DNA from: Spyradomonas excrementavium
GTDB lineage: Bacteria; Cyanobacteriota; Vampirovibrionia; Gastranaerophilales; Gastranaerophilaceae
Assembly: GCA_018714005.1 (NCBI GenBank)
Contig: DVOA01000110.1
Coordinates: 1-10,361 of the forward strand
DNA length: 10,361 nt
Direction of reading: 5' to 3'
Shown here: positions 5,913 through 10,361 of the stretch, one piece after another
How the letters are laid out: the number at the start of each line of letters is the position of its first letter
Position numbering within the stretch: position 1 is the stretch's first letter
Translations under genes and position numbers: made by a program
The notes under the pieces: generated by a model
Told to the model about the DNA's origin: nothing
Database searches by the model: none
The model's input: the letters and a program-made list of their open reading frames with translations, nothing else

Positions 5913-5958
5913 TTGACATTATTTTTCCTTTGATATAAAGTTAGTCATGGCTAACTTT
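5913..5958 (+). promoter_or_regulatory. Promoter overlapped by a 22-bp palindrome, candidate DtxR-family operator
   Basis: TTGACA (5913-5918) is a perfect -35. Possible -10 sequences are TAAAGT (5936-5941, spacer 17) or TATAAA (5934-5939, spacer 15). Over the -10 and start site lies AAAGTTAG (5937-5944), six bases TCATGG, and CTAACTTT (5951-5958), an exact 8+8 inverted repeat with CATG at its centre. TTAG-N6-CTAA agrees in shape with known DtxR-type operators (TTAGG...CCTAA). It sits 29 bp after the metalloregulator gene and 33 bp before the next start codon, so repression of the downstream gene by that regulator is a reasonable inference. Confidence 0.55.
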
Positions 5959-5991
5959 TTTCAGCCGGAGATTAATAACAAAGGAAAAGTA

Positions 5992-7032
5992 ATGAAAATT
6001 TCAACCATCGCCAAATATGTAGATCAGCCGGTTGTCCTAAACGGTTTGCAAAAGAAAATGCCGGTGCTTTTGATAGGCGGGGGCAGCGCATTCGGGCTTT
6101 ATGACGTTTACAAACACAGAAAAGGCAAAAAAAGTGATGAAAAACGCGCACTGAAATCCGCTATCGTGATTGGTTCAACAATTGCGGCTTCAATTATCGG
6201 AACAAGGGGGTTAAAAGTCGGGGGAAAGCAGATTTTTGAAGGGCTGATGGAAAACAAGCCGCTAAAAGAAATTCTCAAAGAACAAACTGCGGCGGTTAAT
6301 AAATTTATCAAAAATTCAGGCACAAAGGACAAAAAAGTACTTTCTATTCTGGAAAAATCCAAAAAAGGCAAGCTAAAAGTTAAGGAGATTGACACGCTCA
6401 TTCAAAAAATACCGGATTCAAAGCATAAAAACGAGCTTTTTGAGGTAATTCTGCCAAAACCGGAAAATGTAGATTCGCATGAAATTTTTTCCGAGATAAA
6501 ACGGCTTTCTTTGCTCGGGCTCGTGCCGGTTGCAGGCGGAATTGCGGGCGGGCTTGCTGCCGACAAAATTACCGGTTCCTCCAGCAAAAAATCGGTTGCA
6601 AACAAGATAAAAGAGGGATTTTATCAGTATTTTGCGAATATTTTTCTTTGTAATGTAGGCGCGGGAGCTGCGTTATACGGGGCGGAGAAGCTCCAGTCGG
6701 CGAAAATTATAAAACCGCTTTCTCCTGTAAAAAAAATGGGGGTAATTCTTGCAGGAATTACGACAACGGGCATTGTTGGCGGCAGTTTTATAGCAAATTA
6801 TCTCAGCAAGAAAATTATCGACCCGCTTTTCGGTCAAAAAGAGAAGCACAAAAAGCTTTATGACGAAAGAAAGCCGGAAATGCTGGATATTGCGCTTCAT
6901 GTTGATGATATTGCAACAGCTGGGGTGCTTTCAGGCTTAAAATGGATTGAGCCGGCGCTGCCGTTTCTTTATTTTATTTCCGGATACCGTGCGGGAATCG
7001 GGTACAGGAACGGGGAGAAACATCATCTTTAA
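5992..7032 (+). CDS. Unknown protein with several hydrophobic, glycine-rich segments
   Basis: A 346-residue protein of a family I do not recognise. Hydrophobic stretches lie at about residues 23-38 (PVLLIGGGSAFGLYDVY), 54-71, 172-191 (LSLLGLVPVAGGIAGGLAA), 214-231, 249-270 (GVILAGITTTGIVGG) and 306-333. Most are rich in glycine and alanine, so they may be membrane helices or glycine-zipper-like hairpins. A charged, lysine-rich region separates the first two from the rest (about 75-170). No signal peptide or enzyme motif is seen. An in-frame ATG at 5947 lies inside the upstream palindrome and has no ribosome binding site, whereas ATG 5992 is preceded by AAGGA with six-base spacing, so the shorter form is called. 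The promoter and candidate metalloregulator operator just upstream suggest metal-linked expression. It ends in the repeat-rich region before clpB. Confidence 0.75.
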   Translation: MKISTIAKYVDQPVVLNGLQKKMPVLLIGGGSAFGLYDVYKHRKGKKSDEKRALKSAIVIGSTIAASIIGTRGLKVGGKQIFEGLMENKPLKEILKEQTAAVNKFIKNSGTKDKKVLSILEKSKKGKLKVKEIDTLIQKIPDSKHKNELFEVILPKPENVDSHEIFSEIKRLSLLGLVPVAGGIAGGLAADKITGSSSKKSVANKIKEGFYQYFANIFLCNVGAGAALYGAEKLQSAKIIKPLSPVKKMGVILAGITTTGIVGGSFIANYLSKKIIDPLFGQKEKHKKLYDERKPEMLDIALHVDDIATAGVLSGLKWIEPALPFLYFISGYRAGIGYRNGEKHHL

Positions 7033-7036
7033 AATG

Positions 7037-7145
7037 TTATTCCGAATGGCTCGGAATCGCAAGATTTAAGTAAATAAGCCCCAAATTTGCCGCCGGAAGC
7101 GTGATTTTCACGCCCCTGCGGCCCTGAATCAGGTTCAGGGTGACG
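7037..7145. repeat. Palindromic repeat, copy 1
   Basis: Opens with hairpin ATTCCGA/TCGGAAT (7039-7057), has a middle hairpin GCGTGA/TCACGC (7099-7113), and ends with CCCTGAA/TTCAGGG (7122-7140) followed by TGACG. It starts five bases after the stop codon of the unknown gene and may serve as that gene's 3' mRNA structure. No T-run follows any hairpin. Confidence 0.8.
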
Positions 7146-7160
7146 AAAATGTGCGCTCCG

Positions 7161-7271
7161 TCATTCCGAACTTGTTTCGGAATCGCCAGATTGGGGGAAA
7201 TAAGCCCAAATCTTGCCGCTAAAAGCCAGATTTTCGCGTCCTTGTGGCCCTGAATCAAGTTCAGGGTGACG
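7161..7271. repeat. Palindromic repeat, copy 2
   Basis: Opens with ATTCCGAA/TTCGGAAT (7163-7183) and ends with CCCTGAA/TTCAGGG (7248-7266) plus TGACG. It follows copy 1 in the same orientation. The middle region is diverged: GCCAGATT replaces GCAAGATT and the GCGTGA hairpin is lost. Confidence 0.8.
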
Positions 7272-7276
7272 AAAAA

Positions 7277-7468
7277 CTGTAGGGTGGGAAAAGTGAAACG
7301 GTTCCCACCGCAAGATTGCGCAAAAATGGGAATTTTGGGGTTTCAAAGTGGTTTGAAATCGCTCCCCATCCGCATTCGTACGCAATACGGGCGTATTGCA
7401 ACGACTGCTGCCTCACCAACTCGGGGAGGGCTGGGGTGGGGAATGGTTTTAAGATTATTTAATTGCAA
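7277..7468. other. Insertion into the repeat array, itself rich in hairpins
   Basis: This ~192-bp segment is unlike the repeat unit and is flanked by the 12-bp direct repeat GGTGACGAAAAA (7265-7276 and 7469-7480). It contains hairpins GGTGGGAA/TTCCCACC (7283-7309), TTTCAAA/TTTGAAA (7341-7358) and GCAATAC/GTATTGC (7382-7399). A G-rich stretch of the GGGAGGGCTGGGGTGGGG type (7424-7441) belongs to a kind of dispersed repeat seen in many genomes. The flanking duplication fits insertion of a small element, though half of it could instead be the remnant of another repeat copy. Confidence 0.5.
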
Positions 7469-7490
7469 GGTGACGAAAAAAGCGTGCCCG

Positions 7491-7601
7491 TCATTCCGAA
7501 CCAGGTTCGGAATCGCAAGATTGAAGTAAATAAGCACAAATCTTGCCGCTGGAAGCGTGATTTTCACGTCCCTGCGACCCTGAAACAAGTTCAGGGTGAC
7601 G
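7491..7601. repeat. Palindromic repeat, copy 3
   Basis: Opens with ATTCCGAA/TTCGGAAT (7493-7513) and ends with CCCTGAA/TTCAGGG (7578-7596) plus TGACG. It also keeps the inner hairpins GCAAGATT/AATCTTGC and CGTGA/TCACG, making it the best preserved of the three copies. After it, TCATTCC at 7614-7620 begins a fourth copy that breaks off before the clpB terminator. Confidence 0.8.
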
Positions 7602-7641
7602 AACTCGGAGCAGTCATTCCAATTTCAAACTCAAAATAGAT

Positions 7642-7670
7642 AAAAAAGAGGCGGTTTTGTCCGCCTCTTT
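7642..7670 (-). terminator. Strong intrinsic terminator of clpB
   Basis: A perfect 10-bp stem AAAGAGGCGG/CCGCCTCTTT (7645-7670) with a six-base loop. On the minus strand it ends in six T residues and begins three bases after the clpB stop codon. The A-run on its other side could also let it stop transcription coming from the left. Confidence 0.9.
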
Positions 7671-7673
7671 CAA

Positions 7674-10283
7674 TTATTCAAACACAATTTCATCATCTTT
7701 TGCATCAACTGTAATCGTGTCGCCCGTTTTGAACTTTTGTGCGAGGATATCTTTGGCAAGCGGGTTTTCTACCAGCTGGCGGATGGTTCTTTTTAAAGGA
7801 CGCGCGCCGTAAATCGGGTTAAAACCTTTTGTTGCAAGAAGTTCCTTTGCATCGGGCGTGATTTCGAGGGTGATATCCTTGTCCGCAAAGAGCTTTTTAA
7901 GATTTGCAAAGTAAATATCCACGATTGCGCCCAGCTGGGCAAGCGTAAGCGCCTTGAAGAACACGATTTCATCAATTCTGTTAAGGAATTCGGGTTTAAA
8001 ATGCGCTTTCATCAGCTCCATAACCTGTTCTTTTGTTTTGTCGAACTCACCGGCGGAAAGCATTGAATTAACCGTGTTTTCAAGGATAATATTGCTTCCG
8101 ATGTTGCTTGTCATGATGATAAGCGTGTTTTTAAAGTCCACTGTGCGGCCTTTTGAATCGGTCAAACGGCCGTCATCAAGGATTTGGAGCATAATGTTAA
8201 ATACATCAGGGTGCGCCTTTTCGATTTCGTCAAAAAGCACAACAGAATAGGGTTTTCTGCGCACACGTTCGGTGAGCTGGCCACCTTCATCATATCCGAC
8301 ATACCCAGGAGGCGCTCCTACAAGCCTTGCGACTGAGTGTTTTTCCATATATTCGGACATATCAATACGAATCAAGGCATCTTCATCGTTAAACATAAAC
8401 TCCGCAAGCGCTTTTGCCAATTCTGTTTTACCAACACCGGTCGGGCCGAGAAAAATGAACGAACCAATCGGTCTGCGCGGGTCCTTTAAGCCGGAACGGG
8501 CACGTCTGATTGCATCAGCGACCACTTCAACAGCCTCATCCTGTCCGATAACGCGTTTGTGGATTTCATCCTCCATGCGCAAAAGCTTCATCATTTCGCT
8601 TTCAACGAGTTTTGAAACCGCAATACCCGTCCATTTGCTGACAACTTCCGCGATATCGTCTTCATCGACTTCTTCTTTCAGAAGCTGATTTTTTGTATCA
8701 GGTTTTTGAGCGCCTGATACAGCGAGTTCAAGTTTTTTTTGCAACTCGATGAGTTTTCCGTATTTCAGTTCCGCAGCGCGCTCAAGGTCGGTTTCGCGCT
8801 CGGCTTCATCGATTTGGCGTTTAACTTTTTCAATTTCTTCTTTAATTTGCGCTTCTGATGTAATCGAGCTTTTTTCAAGCTCCCACTGGGTCTTGAGTTT
8901 TGTGATTTTTTCGTCCAAATCATTAATCTGGTTGTTCAGATTGTCGATTTTCTTGATATTATCGTCATTTTGGTCTTCTTTTTTGATTGCCTGACGTTCG
9001 ATTTCAAGCTGCATTTTTTGACGCACCATCGAATCGATTTCTTCGGGCATAGAATCAATCTCAATTCTGATAGAAGAAGCTGCCTCATCAATCAAATCAA
9101 TAGCCTTATCCGGCAGGAATCTGTCAGTTATATATCTGTCTGAGAGTTTTGCCGCAGCAATCAGCGCCGAATCCTTAATTCTGATTCCATGGTGAACCTC
9201 GTAGCGCTCTTTCAGACCTCTTAAAATACTGATTGTGTCCTCGACGCTTGGTTCTTCAACCATTACCGGCTGAAAACGGCGTTCCAGAGCGGCATCTTTT
9301 TCTATATATTTACGGTATTCGTTGATTGTCGTAGCGCCAACCGTTCTCAAAACGCCCCTTGCAAGCATTGGTTTAAGCAGGTTTCCGGCGTCCATTGAGC
9401 CTTCTGTTGCGCCGGCGCCGACGACCGTATGCAATTCATCAATAAACAGGATAATTTCGCCTGAAGAGGCTTCAACTTCTTTCAAAACAGCCTTTAAACG
9501 TTCTTCAAATTCGCCTCTGAACTTTGCACCCGCAACCAGAGCGCCCAAATCAAGCGCAATAAGCTGCGTATTTTTCAATCCCTCGGGCACATCGCCACGG
9601 ATAATACGCTGCGCAAGCCCCTCAACGATTGCCGTTTTCCCCACGCCCGGTTCACCTATTAAAACAGGGTTGTTTTTGGTTCTGCGGTTCAAAACCTGTA
9701 TTATTCTGCGCACTTCTTCATCACGGCCGATAACGGGGTCGAGTTTGCCGCGTTTTGCGAGGTCGGTGAGGTTTGTTGAGTATTTTTCGAGCGCTTTGAA
9801 GTTGTTTTCTGCATCTTTTGTGTCCACTTTATTTTGCCCCCTGATTTTTTTCATTTCGTTTAAAATTTTATCGTCTGTAATCCCGAATCTATTAAAAAGA
9901 GCCTCAATTTGGGAATTATCGAGCTCGTTTATCGCCATAAGGAGATGTTCAATGCTGATGTAAGAATCCTTGAGTTTATCAGCCTCTTCTTTTGCAAGGT
10001 CGAACATTTTTATGGTTTCCGTAGAAAGATAAAGCTGCTGGCTGCTTGTCGGGGAGCTGACTTTGGGAAGATTGTTAATCATCGACATAACAGCGTCCTG
10101 AAAAGCGGGTTTGTGCATGCCCAGAGCGTTTGCGTAGTCCTGAGCGATCCCGTCTTTTTCCTCCATCATCGCCAGAACAATATGCACCGGCTCCATCTGG
10201 GTATTTTGGAACTCGGACATAAGTTCCTGCGCTTTTGCCATAATATTCTGGGTATAATCCGTCAATCTGTTAAAATCAATCAT
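7674..10283 (-). CDS. clpB: ATP-dependent protein disaggregase ClpB
   Basis: An 869-residue Hsp100 chaperone, full length for ClpB. The cytoplasmic hexamer threads aggregated proteins through its pore and works with DnaK/DnaJ/GrpE. Numbering from the chosen start: the N-terminal Clp_N repeats fill about 1-145. The first AAA+ domain has Walker A GEPGVGKT (210-217), pore loop AKFRGEFEERLK (253-264) and Walker B ILFIDELHT (278-286). The coiled-coil middle domain, specific to ClpB, spans about 400-525. The second AAA+ domain has Walker A GPTGVGKT (613-620), pore loop GYVGYDEGG (660-668) and Walker B VVLFDE (681-686), with a C-terminal D2-small domain to the end. No ClpP-binding loop is seen. An in-frame ATG 12 bases upstream (10295) overlaps the GAGG that sits six bases before ATG 10283, so the latter is preferred. 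No CIRCE operator lies in the 78 bases upstream within the window. Confidence 0.97.
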   Translation of the reverse strand: MIDFNRLTDYTQNIMAKAQELMSEFQNTQMEPVHIVLAMMEEKDGIAQDYANALGMHKPAFQDAVMSMINNLPKVSSPTSSQQLYLSTETIKMFDLAKEEADKLKDSYISIEHLLMAINELDNSQIEALFNRFGITDDKILNEMKKIRGQNKVDTKDAENNFKALEKYSTNLTDLAKRGKLDPVIGRDEEVRRIIQVLNRRTKNNPVLIGEPGVGKTAIVEGLAQRIIRGDVPEGLKNTQLIALDLGALVAGAKFRGEFEERLKAVLKEVEASSGEIILFIDELHTVVGAGATEGSMDAGNLLKPMLARGVLRTVGATTINEYRKYIEKDAALERRFQPVMVEEPSVEDTISILRGLKERYEVHHGIRIKDSALIAAAKLSDRYITDRFLPDKAIDLIDEAASSIRIEIDSMPEEIDSMVRQKMQLEIERQAIKKEDQNDDNIKKIDNLNNQINDLDEKITKLKTQWELEKSSITSEAQIKEEIEKVKRQIDEAERETDLERAAELKYGKLIELQKKLELAVSGAQKPDTKNQLLKEEVDEDDIAEVVSKWTGIAVSKLVESEMMKLLRMEDEIHKRVIGQDEAVEVVADAIRRARSGLKDPRRPIGSFIFLGPTGVGKTELAKALAEFMFNDEDALIRIDMSEYMEKHSVARLVGAPPGYVGYDEGGQLTERVRRKPYSVVLFDEIEKAHPDVFNIMLQILDDGRLTDSKGRTVDFKNTLIIMTSNIGSNIILENTVNSMLSAGEFDKTKEQVMELMKAHFKPEFLNRIDEIVFFKALTLAQLGAIVDIYFANLKKLFADKDITLEITPDAKELLATKGFNPIYGARPLKRTIRQLVENPLAKDILAQKFKTGDTITVDAKDDEIVFE

Positions 10284-10361
10284 TTGAAACCTCATTTCGT
10301 TTCTTTATATTTTCATTTTAAGGAGTTTTTTTCAAAAATCAGAAAAATTAATGATTAATTA

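Larger units (their letters stand above)
7033..7641. repeat. Composite array of palindromic multi-hairpin repeats with an insertion
   Basis: No gene is supported in this convergent intergenic stretch. It contains three copies of a ~111-bp repeat (7037-7145, 7161-7271, 7491-7601), a ~192-bp unrelated insertion between copies two and three, and a truncated fourth copy start at 7614-7620. Short ORFs exist in several frames. Their products contain strings such as PHPSPPRVGE and RHPELDSG, familiar artefacts of translating dispersed palindromes, so they are not called. Confidence 0.85.

Noticed and set aside
5947..5991. 15-residue N-terminal extension of the unknown membrane-type protein
   Set aside because: The ATG lies within the operator-like palindrome at the expected transcription start and has no ribosome binding site, while ATG 5992 has a well-spaced AAGGA.
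7037..7588. Several 73-87 codon ORFs on both strands
   Set aside because: They lie entirely in palindromic repeats and encode low-information strings such as PHPSPPRVGE and LVRNDG, which are typical artefacts of translating dispersed repeats. They lack ribosome binding sites and are mutually repetitive.
7037..7601. CRISPR array
   Set aside because: Only three diverged ~111-bp copies at irregular spacing, with no short identical repeats, unique spacers or cas genes.
7954..9963. Long ORFs on the plus strand opposite clpB (up to 213 codons)
   Set aside because: Shadows of the clpB reading frame; the serine-rich products show no domain, and clpB is complete with intact motifs.
10296..10361. Heat-shock promoter or CIRCE operator for clpB
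   Set aside because: No TTAGCACTC-N9-GAGTGCTAA is present. TTGAAA and TATAAA can be found on the minus strand, but their spacing of about 20 bases is not convincing.

Overview
The window looks like bacterial chromosome in two compositional parts. Positions 1 to about 2820 are strongly AT-rich and carry accessory-type genes. From about 3000 on the sequence is visibly richer in GC and carries housekeeping or regulatory genes. No rRNA or other taxonomic marker is present. A Rex repressor, a MATE transporter of the kind common in Firmicutes and gut anaerobes, AGGAGG-type ribosome binding sites and dispersed palindromic repeats suggest an anaerobic or facultative bacterium. A gut-type lineage such as Gastranaerophilales (Vampirovibrionia) or a Clostridia-like group is my guess, held with low confidence.

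Left part (1-2822): an HxlR-family winged-helix regulator, an overlapping small ORF for a hydrophobic peptide, and on the opposite strand an HNH-type zinc-finger nuclease with a TTG start. A gene-poor stretch (1932-2468) follows, holding a 191-bp element bounded by near-perfect 26-bp inverted repeats (2134-2324). Next is a small gene resembling half of an Asp/Glu racemase that has lost the usual catalytic cysteine motif, preceded by its own promoter and a stem-loop.

Middle (3022-7032): a MATE efflux transporter meets a DUF486 small membrane protein tail to tail with abutting stop codons. Divergent from DUF486 is a two-gene regulatory operon: rex (NADH/NAD+ sensor) and, 12 bp later, a DtxR/MntR-family metalloregulator. 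Just downstream lies a promoter overlapped by a 22-bp palindrome (AAAGTTAG-N6-CTAACTTT) that resembles DtxR-family operators. It precedes an unknown protein with several hydrophobic segments, so that gene is a plausible target of the metalloregulator.

Right part (7033-10361): a 640-bp convergent intergenic region holds three diverged copies of a ~111-bp multi-hairpin repeat, interrupted by a ~192-bp insertion flanked by a 12-bp direct repeat. A strong intrinsic terminator and the complete clpB disaggregase gene (minus strand) follow. No CRISPR array, tRNA or rRNA is seen. I do not see a clear new multi-gene system. The best leads are the regulator/palindrome/unknown-membrane-gene unit, the inverted-repeat element and the composite repeat array.
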